Source: Carposina sasakii (lineage: Eukaryota > Arthropoda > Insecta > Lepidoptera > Carposinidae). From it: a stretch of 64,000 nt of DNA. The stretch lies in assembly GCA_014607495.2 (NCBI GenBank), contig CP053155.1, positions 7,688,001-7,752,000 of the forward strand, written 5' to 3'. Position 1 is the first letter of the stretch; every line of letters starts with the position of its first letter. This document shows positions 35,785 through 46,332 of this stretch, in pieces. A program made the position numbers and the translations under genes. The notes under the pieces were generated by a model. That model had not been told where the DNA came from and searched no databases. It saw only the letters and a list, made by a program, of their open reading frames with translations.

Positions 35785-36235
35785 AGTAACATGATATTGC
35801 TGGCAGCACCGGTGATGACCTACGGTGCCGAGACGTGGTCTCTAACTATGTGCCTCATAAAGAAGCTCAGGATCGCACAGCGAGCGATGGAGAGAGCTAT
35901 GCTTGGGATCTCTCTATGTGATCGAATCAGAAATGAGGAGATCCGCAGACGTACAAAGATCACCGACATAGCTCAACGGTCCAGCAAGCTGAAGTGGCAA
36001 TGGGCAGGGCACATAGCTCGAAGAACTGATGGCCGATGGAGTCGGAAAGTTCTGGAGTGGATGCCCCGTATCGGCAAATGCAGCGTGGGAAGGCCACACG
36101 CGAGGTGAACGGACGACCTGCTCAAGGTCGCGGGCGTCGGTTGGATGCAGGCTGCTTCCGACCAGTCGGAGTGGAGGTTGTTGGGGGAGGCCTATGTCCA
36201 ACAGTGGATTTCTCAGGACTGTAAATGATGATGAT
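35785..36235 (+). mobile_element. RTE-clade LINE 3' fragment with (TGA)n tail
   Basis: The open frame reads VMTYGAETWSLT, RAMERAMLGISLCDRIRNEE, then LKWQWAGHIARRTDGRWSRK, VLEWMPR and VGRPHAR, then a TGA. Beyond the stop, reading continues in frame as TDDLLKVAGVGWMQAASDQS up to CK and a second stop. This is the C-terminal end of RTE-type reverse transcriptases, with a Trp-to-stop change. The copy ends in TGATGATGA, the tail type usual for RTE. It is 5'-truncated and dead. Confidence 0.8.
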
Positions 36236-36376
36236 GAACATGATGTACTTACATTACAGTTGCATTGTTTTATAGTGAATGAACTTATATGGTTATTAGC
36301 ACTATTAATGATACCTTAACATTAATGAAATACGCATGTAAAAGGGTTAATTATTAAGATTGATATTTGTTTTCAG

Positions 36377-36442
36377 CAGCCCACCATCCTCCACCAGTTC
36401 GTCCCTCAGTTAGCTCCTACTCAAGAAATGGAACAGCCTGAG
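36377..36442 (+). CDS. Exon 5 of the unrecognised gene (22 codons)
   Basis: The acceptor is tttgttttcag and the donor is cctgag/GTGAGA; phase 0 in and out. It reads QPTILHQFVPQL then APTQEMEQPE. The acceptor is a tandem NAGNAG (cag/cag), so use of the second AG would drop only the first Gln. The exon is too short to show up as an ORF. The good splice sites and matching phase with both neighbours support it. Confidence 0.7.
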
Positions 36443-37519
36443 GTGAGAAATTAATCACTTTCTTTATGCTATTGGACAAGCATTATACATACCAAAATGG
36501 GTTGGCCAGAACGACAGGATGATAAAGGTGCTCGTGGAAAAATATTTATTCGATATATAAGATATTCGTTCTTCAGACACTGTTTAACTATTTAAAAAAA
36601 AGGTTGTAAAAATAGTCTATCTTTGAATTAAGCTTGGCTGTATTGACATGTGTTTGTTTCATAGAAATTTAAAAAGACAGAATATAGCTCGTTTATTTAC
36701 ACTAACTAACTAAGCTTTTTCTTTAAGCGTAAGATGCCTCAACATAGCTCAATATCATATGAAATCGAGCGCACAAAAAATATAAAAGACTTATAATAAA
36801 CTTCGCCTGAAAGTTTTAAAAATTGTTCAGAAATTAACAATGGTTATGGAATGAAAACTAAATTTAAATTATAAATTACACTATAAAAGTTATGACCGAA
36901 CTTGTACATCTCAACTACACTCTCAAAATTGGTCAGAAGTAGCACCATATGGTTCTGTCGGCCCTTGGTGCTCTGCCTATCCCGTAAGGGATAAAGGCAT
37001 GATTATATGTATGTATGTAAGTTATGATTATATTTCTGGTGATAAGGACTTTTGATTCCTTGTCTTGTTTTCTGACTAAACCATATACATACCCACAGTT
37101 ATGTTACCAATAAATAAATAAATAAATAATAAATAAATATTCACACACTACACAACACATTAACCTAGTCCCACATTAAGATCCCTAAGGTCTTGTGTCG
37201 TGGCTAAGCAACGGTATATAAATACATAGATAAGTATAGAAACATCCATGACTCGGAAACAAACATCAGTATTCATCATATCAATGTTTGCACCTACCGG
37301 GATTCGAACCCAGGACCTATGGCGTCGCAGGCAGGGTCACTACCTACTAGACCAAGCGGCCGTCAAATGCTATAATTTAATAATCCAATGGCTATAGACA
37401 GATTATTTTTACCTCAATGCTTACGACCTGTTATCGAGAGCACTTTAAAAAGCTCTCTTACCTAAATGTACCCTTGTGTGAATCAGTACCGACTTATTTA
37501 TGCTTATTTCTAAACCCAG
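36443..37519 (+). other. Intron between exons 5 and 6, with a SINE
   Basis: This 1077-bp intron holds a partial interspersed repeat (36890-37012, also at 53242 and 63063) and a full tRNA-derived SINE (37111-37364, minus). No other feature seen. Confidence 0.7.
37111..37364 (-). repeat. tRNA-derived SINE, copy 1
   Basis: The minus strand starts GACGGCCGCTTGGTCTAGTA (A-box region), with B box GGTTCGAATCC, a body including 'aagaccttagggatctt', and ends in a TATTTATTTATTTA tail. It shares its whole length with 62508-62758 and, more diverged, with 44649-44820. Confidence 0.8.
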
Positions 37520-37654
37520 GTCCACAAGATCCAAATGGAGGGCAGCCAGATGCAGAACCTCCCCTGGGGTCTATCCCCTGAGGAGTTGCACGTCATCCAC
37601 CGTGCTGCTGAGGACTCCCAGCGACGTGACCAGATCGACAATGATATGCAAGAG
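37520..37654 (+). CDS. Exon 6 of the unrecognised gene (45 codons)
   Basis: The acceptor is ctaaacccag and the donor is caagag/GTATTA; phase 0 on both sides. It reads VHKIQMEGSQMQNLPWGLSP, then EELHVIHRAAEDSQRRDQID, then NDMQE. It is Gln/Glu/Asp-rich and predicted helical, with the local pattern PWGLSPEE echoing PWDSSEE in exon 4. No domain recognised. Confidence 0.75.
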
Positions 37655-38756
37655 GTATTAGATTTATTCAGGTTTCTGCTTTTTAACTGATGTTAAGGTC
37701 ATTATGATGGAGAAGATAAAGAGGAAGGGGGCGTAAAACATCTCTGTTCAATCATAATCTTGCAAAAACACGACACCAACCCGAAATATACCAGGTGTCC
37801 TACTCACAAGATACTGGACAATTATTTTTCGATTAATTAATTTGACAACCTGGAATTTAGGGGCATTCTCACAGGCGATGAGCAACTTATCACTGATCTT
37901 CAATATCTGAACCTGATTTTTCATGGTTTACTTGACTCATCTGAAACCATACCATCGAGTAGGACCATGCATGTATGAAGAAATGCTACATTAATGTGTT
38001 ATTAAAATCTTCTTGGCAAATGTTAAGTGGAGATACTACATTTTCTTATTTACGTGTTTTACATTTCGTATGCTATAAATCATATTCACGAAATGATATC
38101 GTAATGGTATCGTTTGTTTGTTTGTTTATTTTCGTACAACGGTACACCTCTACGTGTCCGATATGATTTAATCCGATGGGCAATTGTTTTCGGGGTTTTT
38201 ACATTACATATATCGCAAATGGACCGTTGGGATTCGCTTTTCAATTTTATTTTGATTGAGAGTCCATTCTCACAAAACATTCTACGGATTAATCTCGGCT
38301 ATGAATATAAATAAACATAATACATTCAAACAGTAGTAAGTTGACCTTTTGAGTTTAAAAATATGAACTTTGTACAAATGTGTAATAAGAAGATTGATTT
38401 TATTGTTCAATTTTCTGAATTATATTTCTAATTAAGTTATTAATTAAATCACAATCCTGTGCCGATGCGGGGCTTCACTAGAGTAGGTACATCAGCAGCA
38501 CCTCGTTTAGTGCATGTCGTAAGCGTCGACTAAGGAATTAGGACATTCTCCCAGGAGGGATCACGTTTATGATCCTTTAGTTCTGGCTTCCCCATTTCGC
38601 GAACACAGCTATGTGATGAATATGTTCTATCTTACCGTCTTATTAACATAGATTGAATGAGACATTGTGTGTAGTGTAAATATATAACACCGTCAGTGCT
38701 CCCAAAATGGGGTAAATATATTTAAAAAATTAGATAAAGTGATTAATTCCCTCCAG
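37655..38756 (+). other. Intron between exons 6 and 7
   Basis: A 1102-bp intron. A diffuse interspersed repeat ('gatgcggggcttcactaga', about 38460-38625) resembles 49910-50100 and, in part, 63860-63975. ORFs around 37975-38314 have no support. Confidence 0.65.
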
Positions 38757-38928
38757 GTGAAGACCATAGTGAACACCCTCGCAGCGGCCGCAGAGGCCGA
38801 GGCGGAGGCGGAGGCCCAGGGCCAGGAGGGCCGCAACCCTCAGAACGCCGAGAGTGCGGCCCCGGCGCCCCGCGCGCCCCGCACCCTGCTACTGCCCCAG
38901 GATATGCCTGTCGACGGCAGGCCTCATT
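38757..38928 (+). CDS. Exon 7 of the unrecognised gene: Ala/Glu repeat
   Basis: The acceptor is ttccctccag and the donor is cattg/GTAAGT style (cat t/gtaagt). It has 57 codons plus one base (phase 1 exit). It begins VKTIVNTLAAAAEAEAEAEA, continues QGQEGRNPQNAESAAPAPRA, and ends RTLLLPQDMPVDGRPH. The alternating Ala-Glu run is low complexity and probably length-variable. The exon is about 70% GC. Reading through the donor gives an intronic tail that is not coding. Confidence 0.8.
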
Positions 38929-39255
38929 GTAAGTTACTACCTACAGACAGTTTGTCAATTTCCCTCGTATCAATATTATCCTACTATACAGGGTGTAAGA
39001 GACACAGTAACGAACACTTTAGGAAGTTAATACGAGATCTTTGTGAGACTCGCATGAGTTAATGTAGTGTAAACTTTGTGAATATGTATTTTATGTGTCT
39101 ACTTACCACCACAATGAATATATTCGCGATTTTAAGTCGATAATTGATGTGAAAAGTGGTGAAAATTTGTTTAATATAATTTTAACAATTAGACTAATTT
39201 GTCAATCTAAAAATTTGCATAACTGTACATACTTAACATAATATTATAATTCCAG
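38929..39255 (+). other. Last intron (327 bp)
   Basis: GTAAGT to aattccag. It includes a short 'tatacagggtgtaagaga' motif, a possible remnant end of the TACAGGG elements. Otherwise nothing seen. Confidence 0.75.
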
Positions 39256-39341
39256 ACATGCAGCCGCGATCCGTGCGCAGCGTGGACGCGCTCTTGCACC
39301 GTGAGAAGCGCGTCAAGCGTTGCGCCTGCGACTGCGCCTAA
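39256..39341 (+). CDS. Last exon: furin-like RVKR site and CACDCA C-terminus
   Basis: Two bases complete the Tyr codon from exon 7, then 27 codons and TAA. It reads MQPRSVRSVDALLHREKRVK, then RCACDCA. R-x-K-R just before the terminal CACDCA fits proprotein convertase cleavage if the protein is secreted, which cannot be checked here because the N-terminus is missing. The three closely spaced cysteines could bind metal, form disulphides or be palmitoylated; none is proven. Two polyadenylation signals follow within 110 bp, which supports this as the true gene end. Confidence 0.8.
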
Positions 39342-39475
39342 GCGCATGCGCCCAGCGCACGCGTCTGGCACGGCCGGCGCACATTCCGTCCATCTAACCC
39401 TACAATAAACGAACACCCTTATTGTAGTTCCTTCCTACAGCCTGTAAATAAACCTCTTAACCCTAGCTTCGATTG
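39342..39475 (+). terminator. 3' UTR with two AATAAA signals
   Basis: AATAAA occurs at 39404-39409 and 39447-39452. T-rich sequence after the second (cgtttttaatc) is a plausible downstream element, so cleavage near 39420-39425 or 39465-39475 is likely. The 3' UTR is thus only about 80-130 bases. Confidence 0.65.
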
Positions 39476-41720
39476 TCGTTTTTAATCACCTGGCAAAACG
39501 TAGTATGGTTGTATATTATGGGAATTTTATCATTTGTTAAGTATTTCATAAATTATATTCTGATCTAGGTTTACGGTGTTTGTATTTTCATTAATGCAAT
39601 ACTATTTGTAGTATTTATCTTAAATGTGATATATATAGGTCGGCGATGCAATATCTCCGTTATTGAATTCGAGACACGCAATACATTTCGATTCGATTTA
39701 TAGTAGTTCTGGATAAAAATGAGTTTGCATATTTAGTGTCGTCGAGATGAGAACATTGCATTTAGTCGCAGTTTCATTCCACAGTCATGAAACCTGTTAA
39801 TAATAGACCAGGATATTACAATGATCTATTGTTATAATTTTAATCGACTCTACATTCCACGAGTATTGTGATTCTAAATTAAATTTTTATTAGTTTTATT
39901 TGCCCTTAGTTTCATTGTAACCTTTCAAAATACTATTTTCTGTTTGCACCATGTTTGCACTAACAAGAGATGTTTGTTTACAAAGAATATACTTATTCTT
40001 GTTTGTTTATGTTAAGATCATTATTATTCTGCCCATTTTAATTTGAGAATTTCATAAATAGAGTTATAGCTTTATTATTTTAAGGAGTTGTTCGTACACA
40101 GTTTAAGGCATTTCGCACACTGGCTACTTCAGTTAGATCTGCCTGCAACACGTACGGAACTCAGAGTTTTTATTATGAGCTTTTTGTTTCCAATTGCAGT
40201 CTAATGCTGTTCTTTTAAGGTTTTTAAAAATCATGCTAGGCAAACTCTCGGTAAAGATTTTTTTTGACATCTGCTACAGTTTTCAATCTATTTACAGTTT
40301 GTAACCTACGACCACACTTTCTAACTGATAATATGTATTTCCATTGAATTGAGTATGAGTATTTCCTATGTAATAGGGAAGTGGCTGTCAAAACCCCATT
40401 TCCTACTACAGTTGCATCGCAGATACTTTGCTCCGTGTGTAAATAGCCTTTAAAGGCTCGAGCTCACCGGATGCGTGTGCGTGCACGTAAGCGTAGATGT
40501 GCACGTGCCTCTGAGTTTAATGTATAGAACTGTCGCCGCTTGACGTCTATGCTTACGTCTACGCATACGCATCCGCTCTGCCCGTGCCTATACAGTTCCA
40601 TACATTACAACTCAGAGGTACGTATACGTCTACGCTTACGTGCACGCACACGCATCCGGTGTGCTCGAGCCATAATTCTGTCGATTATAACGCTGATGTA
40701 GGCGGAACCTATCGAAGCAAACACCGCCTACCCGCAATTACGGAACTCCAACAAAACAATACTGAACCAAAGCCTTGAAAACTCTGAATACCTCATCTCT
40801 TTGTACTCCATTATTACACTTGGAATCCTTTTGCTCTGAAGAATTATAAACGTATTTCGTACGTTTCAGAGAGAGTAATCACCAATTAAGGGGATTAAAT
40901 GATTTTGTGAGATTCGCACAAATTTTGTGTATTATAGGCGATTGTGGGAAATAATATCCCCAGATAAGTATCTTCAGAATACTGAAGTGAGAAATAGCTA
41001 CGTTTTTCGTAGGTACACAGAGTAAAAATTTTATGGTTATGAAATTGTACATGCATAAAATAAAAAAAAGCTTATAGGGCCATGGAGCCTTCGTTTAGAC
41101 ATCAGACTCTGGGATCATTTGTCTCCATAGCGAAATAAGAGACCTTTTGCTGAGGGTACTGAATAAACTAAGAAATTGCGGTTGGAATATCGCGAAATCC
41201 TTATAAAATCATATGCCTACGTCATACGAAGAACGCAACACCTCGTTAGTTTTAAGTCTCTAAAGATCAGCGATTTAGGCCGTGTGTTAATCCTTCAGAG
41301 TCAGTAATTCAGAACGAAAAATTTTATATGTACATATTTTTATTTATTGATTTAAAACATTTTTAACAGCATTACAGCTTGCGCCAGTGCGCCTTGAAAG
41401 CGTTTAAGAGCTACTTTAACAACTGAGTCACTGTTAACCTGTGTTCTCGTGATATCGCTGAGTTGGCTCGAGAAGGTTATTTTCTATTCTGATGCGGATA
41501 TTTTTGGTTCTTTTCCTCCTGAGTGGATTCTCCTTTCCTGCGTCTCTTAAATGCTTACTCGGTACCTTTAAATGACGTTGTTATTCTCTTCAACGTTATT
41601 TTTTAGGCTATGTATTAATGTAAGTAGATGAAGGCATCGTAAGTACAGTCAGTAATTTAATTTGTAGAAAAGGTTTATAAAAGTTGGAAAGGTATTTTGT
41701 TGGCAAAATTTTACAATCAA
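39476..41720. other. Intergenic DNA between convergent genes
   Basis: Contains a GC-rich 217-bp palindrome (40455-40671). The rest is AT-rich. On the minus strand AATAAATAAA near 41338-41350 is a possible polyadenylation signal for the receptor gene. No gene seen; the small plus ORF at 40584 lies in the palindrome. Confidence 0.6.
40455..40671. repeat. GC-rich fold-back element (217 bp)
   Basis: Starts GGCTCGAGCTCACCGGATGC and ends GCATCCGGTGTGCTCGAGCC. The arms match over about 50 bp with few mismatches. They contain alternating purine-pyrimidine tracts (tgcgtgtgcgtgcacgt), which can adopt Z-DNA. Between the outer arms is a second imperfect pair (tatagaactg / cagttccata). Non-coding. Confidence 0.85.
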
Positions 41721-42749
41721 TCACGGTAATCCATGTTTATTTTCGTTGGTTAAACAAGTTACAATAACATTTTGTGGCTGTGATGTATTCAAATTATCTT
41801 CTATGTTCCGTGAAGCTTCATTTTTTTTACAACGAAAACTCAAATGTATCAATATTACATACAAAGCTAATGTTAAAATATTTAATACTATCCCTAATAA
41901 GTAACTCAACACACTTGTTACAAATGATTTCAAGCACCATAAGAAAATAATATCTTTAAGGACTAAATACATATTAATAACTAAACATAATAGAAATGTT
42001 AGTACTGTCAATACTCTGGCGAATTGTCTTGTTTTACCCTTAAGAACTCTATATAATATAACTATGTATATCCCAGTGCCAATGAGTATTATCGGCCACC
42101 GAAATAGGCAAGAAATTAAACAGTAAACTAACCATTCGTCGAGTAATTGAGTCACTATGACTGAAGTACACCCGACACTCACCAACAGTGGCATCAACCA
42201 GGCACAAAAAATTACTCTACGCAAATTATTTTTCTTAATTTTTACTAACACTATAATCAAAGTCTCATACATATGCCTAATGAAAAATAACACTAAAATC
42301 GATACAACGAAATCTAAATAGATCTGGGAACTGACGAAAAATGTTCTAAGTGCCACTGAACTTGATATCACATGGGTTTCTTCAAGAAAAACAAATAAGA
42401 ACACAATGCGTTTTAAAAAACGCGCTAAACTAAGCTGCATTAACATTTGGTTTCTGTAATTCCTCCTCCATCTTGGTAACTTACTAGCTGCAAGAATCGA
42501 TAACCCTAATTCCAGCGCTGTCATTATGATTTCAAACACGATAAAAGCTCCGAAAATCGTCAATGTGTCACTAGTTTCATTTGGCGACGGGTCGATCGTT
42601 GTGTTTAGTACATTTTCCATAGTCGCTAGCAATTTGTTGGCGAAGATGTCGTTGGAGCGCTGATTTTCATTAAACGATGTCAAAGTCGCCGAGGTGAAAT
42701 CGTTTGGGAGGGTGACTTCGGCCGAAAACACACTCCCCATGGAACTCAT
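41721..42749 (-). CDS. Intronless seven-transmembrane receptor-like protein (342 aa), probable GPCR
   Basis: One open frame from ATG at 42749 (context aaacaaaATGag, good for insects) to TGA. A longer frame would need a GTG start. The N-terminal about 62 residues are hydrophilic with two N-glycosylation sequons (N49-T-T, N57-E-T). Seven hydrophobic segments follow at about 63-88, 101-123, 134-158, 178-200, 208-234, 244-268 and 278-304, then a 38-residue tail. The first loop and TM2 (RNYRNQMLMQLSLARFL) recall class B/methuselah-like receptors, but ligand-binding domain and GPS are absent. The class is therefore uncertain, and a non-GPCR 7TM protein is possible. The frame stays open about 100 bp upstream of the ATG with a hydrophobic stretch (CLSIALFVIA), so an upstream signal-peptide exon cannot be excluded. 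Confidence 0.75.
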   Translation of the reverse strand: MSSMGSVFSAEVTLPNDFTSATLTSFNENQRSNDIFANKLLATMENVLNTTIDPSPNETSDTLTIFGAFIVFEIIMTALELGLSILAASKLPRWRRNYRNQMLMQLSLARFLKRIVFLFVFLEETHVISSSVALRTFFVSSQIYLDFVVSILVLFFIRHMYETLIIVLVKIKKNNLRRVIFCAWLMPLLVSVGCTSVIVTQLLDEWLVYCLISCLFRWPIILIGTGIYIVILYRVLKGKTRQFARVLTVLTFLLCLVINMYLVLKDIIFLWCLKSFVTSVLSYLLGIVLNILTLALYVILIHLSFRCKKNEASRNIEDNLNTSQPQNVIVTCLTNENKHGLP

Positions 42750-43847
42750 TTTGTTTACATTGGCAATCACAAATAATGCTATTGACAGACACGTGCGTTT
42801 TGCGAAGCAATTTGGACGGACTAAACACTTGTAATTATGGTTAATGAGGAATTAACTATTATGTTTACGTACTTGTTGACCCAATGCATTAGAATTTGCG
42901 GTTAATTTACGTCATAACAAAACCCAATAGTCATAGAGCACATTATAGGAAACATGCAATGACTTATGATCTGCCTGACTGCAAGAATTGGTTTTTGGGA
43001 AAACAAATAAGTATTTTTATACATATCATAATTTCTTTGAAATCAGACCTAGATACAACGTCACGTTGAATAGACTCCTCAGTATAATTATTTTATTTAA
43101 CATAATTTATATTCGTGTTGAATATGTTAAAGCCCTTTTACACAACACGATCAATATAGGTTTATAGGTCAAGCTCACTTTTCCTCAACTTCACCGTCGT
43201 TATTCCTGTGAATGTGAGTGTGTCCTATGTGAAAGTGACTTTATATCGCCGTGTGCTCCTTATTATGTAATATATAGGTAGAAAAATGGAAGGAAAGAGT
43301 TGTTTACCCAATAATTTTATATTAATCAGACTAATAATTTTATATCAAACTTTCATGGCCATACTTAACTTATCATCACATAATCTACTATGCTATAAAG
43401 TCAGGTTTTGCATGGTTGTTCTGCCTATTTTGATTGAGGTAAGATTTTCAAACGTAGTTTATTCAAGCTGCCTTAAATATATTCATCCATCCTTGTACAA
43501 CGTAGTACAAAGCATCTGAGAGGATGGTCGGAACCTACATTACTAAAAGAGCCTACTCAAATGCATTATTATGATTTTATCATCAAGGGCATTCTAACTG
43601 AACTGAAGTAGTACTGTGACAAAAAATCTTTAATTAAGGGAAGGGTCATGGAATATTGTTATAAATAATAAAATAGTTTTTTCAAATTTATAACTTTTCT
43701 GTACCTACTTGATGTAATATCACATTAACAAAATATATAGATTTAGGTAGACTATTGAGGTATATTAAATTATTTTATCCCTTTTATGGAAAATTTAAAA
43801 ATCAAAAAGCTTTGTGTGAAATACGGATATCTATCTATTACCTAGAG

Positions 43848-44267
43848 CAGGGATGGCGAACCTTTAGTGATATACGTGCCATTTTTATGAGACAAATATA
43901 TCTATGACTTGCCATCAAATAATTTAGGCATATTGATATTATTGAACAAAAATAAAACTAGATGATATTAAGTATATACTATTTATTATAAATTTAAAAG
44001 TACAATTATCGGTATTTAATGTTACTATTTTAACATATAAAAAAATTGTGTAATTTCTGCTGTTTCAAATAAGATGCTAAGTATTTTATGTCAGGCTCTT
44101 ACTTTGTTACTTTCAGCAGAATGCAAGCTGCTGAACTAGAGTCATCTGACAAACGGTTTCGATGCAATTTTTTTATGTTATTCATTCTTATCTGTATCAT
44201 TAGGCGTGCCTGAACTATTTTGTTGCGTGCCAGGGGTGGCACGCGTGCCATTGGTTCGCCATCCCTA
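43848..44267. repeat. hAT-type MITE with 8-bp duplication ACCTAGAG, copy 1
   Basis: The 420-bp element begins CAGGGATGGCGAACC and ends GGTTCGCCATCCCTA. It is flanked by exact ACCTAGAG at 43840-43847 and 44268-44275. It is the same family as 50632-51062. Confidence 0.9.
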
Positions 44268-44648
44268 ACCTAGAGTTTTTTAAATACGTACGTACCTACA
44301 CGTACGTGCGTACAATAATTACGTATATTATCCCTAAAGGCGATTTTTGAAATGATTTCATATGATTCATATTGCATAACTATTTCTATATTGAGAAATG
44401 GTTTAGTTTTTTTTATACTCGATAGAGTACCTACCCAGTTATCGGTTAGTAGTAGGTACATCAGACAACGTCGTTAATTTCCCGCGACGCGACGGCCGCT
44501 AATCATCAACGCAAATTCCTCTTGTGCTGGGAAAAGTACCTTTTTCAGATTAATTCACGTAATAATTGGAAACTAGAAGGAAAATTCAATGTTAATTTAA
44601 GTAATAGACGCCTGCGGTTGGCTTTTCCATTAGAACGCGATTAAATTC

Positions 44649-44820
44649 GACGACCGATTGGCGTAATTGTTGGTAGTGGTCCTGCCTGCTGCGCCATAGG
44701 TCCTAGATTCGAATCCTGTTATGTTGATGTTTGTTTCCTATACGTGGATGTTTCTATATTATTTACCTATGTACTTATTGGCTGGGTTAGTGTTGTAAAA
44801 TGTGTGAATATTAATAATTG
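44649..44820 (+). repeat. Decayed tRNA-derived SINE, copy 2
   Basis: Matches the SINE at 62508-62758 with many changes. 'gccataggtcctagattcga' retains the B-box region; the 3' body is shortened. Confidence 0.6.
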
Positions 44821-45451
44821 TTTAAACAATTTGACTAAAAATTCATAATTATCAGTAAAAATATGTACTTAGGTTTAGGTAAAAATAAAAGCCTAGTGAG
44901 TAAACTAGATGAGCATTGAGCTCACTGTACCAAAAGCTACATGATGCCGCGGAAGCTCATTTCCTGTCACTACGATAACCAGTGGCGCTATCTGATACCT
45001 ATACTTGTAACTTTAGCCACATAATAGATATAGATAGGTTTGTTAAACATTAAAAGCCACCAGGACACTCCAAGTACCTATAGGGGTATTTTATGAATTT
45101 TTTTTCAGGTCAATGATTCACTAGCTAGACAGATCACTCAATAAGAAGTCACGCGGTTACTAATTAGGTCATAGACAACTCAGAACTTCGTTCTGTTTTG
45201 TGTGAGTTAGGTAAACACTTATCTAGGTATGGAGAGTTATGGTTGATTTTGTTTCCTCAAGCGAAAGTTTATCAAACCTATATTGCAAGTATGTAGGTAG
45301 GTACTCGATTTATCCAGTCGTCGTGTTTGTACAGTGATAATATCCAATAAACTGTTTTATCGCGCCAGTAATAAAGCTCCAGGATACCTTGTTTACGTGT
45401 TTTTTTTCTATTATCGTTTATTACGTGGTGTAATAGGTTTCGCCTTTGTTC

Positions 45452-45459
45452 TGACGTCA
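45452..45459. promoter_or_regulatory. Perfect CRE palindrome TGACGTCA
   Basis: Full CREB/ATF consensus in otherwise unremarkable sequence. No adjacent gene start was identified, so function is doubtful. Confidence 0.2.
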
Positions 45460-45588
45460 GCAATCTTGAGGCGAGAAATATGTAGCGATCGTAGTGTACA
45501 CAGACGTGATGGGTATTGTTGTGTGCGTATAGCGCCTACTTGTATACGTATTAGTCTCATATTTCTCTTATGGTAAGCAACCATACCA

Positions 45589-45718
45589 GCCCCCTTATTA
45601 CCTAACTAGCAAAAGAAAAGCGATAGCGAAAATTGTACAAAAATCGCTGATTGCTTGTCAAATTCACAATTTTCGCCATCGCTTCGGCTTTGTAATTGCT
45701 TTTACGTAATCAGGGGGC
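45589..45718. repeat. Fold-back element, 130 bp
   Basis: Ends GCCCCCTTATTAC and GTAATCAGGGGGC. Inner arms 'aaagcgatagcgaaaattgt' and 'acaattttcgccatcgctt' are also complementary with mismatches. Confidence 0.7.
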
Positions 45719-46196
45719 GGTAATTGCGTTATTTCCTAATAAAGATATAAAATTGCACATGTTGGCACCGTAAAGAAAGCGTGGATTTGCCTACGAAGGT
45801 ACAGCTATCCTAGGAAAGAAAAGCGTACCTACCTTACGAATAACTGTTTGGTTGCATGTAGATTGGACAGATATCAGTGACTTTATACTTTCCCACAAAT
45901 GGGTTTTCAATTTCAAACACAGTATATTTCATGCATGTTCCAATTTTTTGTTACTGATTGTCTGTTTCACATTTCTTTCAGGTAACAGAATACCGTTTGC
46001 CAATATTGAAAATATTGTGTGCTAATTTCCAGATTATATAAATATCTTAATTGGAAATTTATATTAAAAATTTGTGAACTTTAATTAATGGGTATCATTC
46101 GGTAATATTATATTGAAAGAAAATAAACGTGTAATCGGAAATGAGATCCTTTCTTCGTTTTTCTTGGATTCTTAGAAATTTATTAAGAAATATATG

Positions 46197-46332
46197 GTGT
46201 TATTACAAAAGAGCGCCGAAAGTTAGACTTGATTTAAATATGACATTTGACAGCAAAATGTATGGCATATCTGTCAAATTTAAGGTGTGTTTAGCTTAAA
46301 AGATGTTTACATAAATTCTTTTGTAATAACAC
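46197..46332. repeat. MITE with GTGTTATTACAAAAGA ends
   Basis: A 136-bp element with 16-bp exact inverted ends (GTGTTATTACAAAAGA / TCTTTTGTAATAACAC). A more diverged relative seems to occupy about 46870-47040 (ttacaaaactgcgtttaaag ... taataataacac). Confidence 0.75.

Larger units (their letters stand above)
29242..36376 (+). other. 7.1-kb intron between exons 4 and 5
   Basis: The intron holds the Harbinger-like element (29331-29947), a Helitron-like fragment near 30360-30510, MITE family A copy 3, an inverted-end repeat (33520-34466), a fold-back MITE (34877-34993), a LINE 3' end and an RTE fragment. The rest, notably 30.5-31.9 and 32.3-33.5 kb, is AT-rich with no gene seen. Confidence 0.6.
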
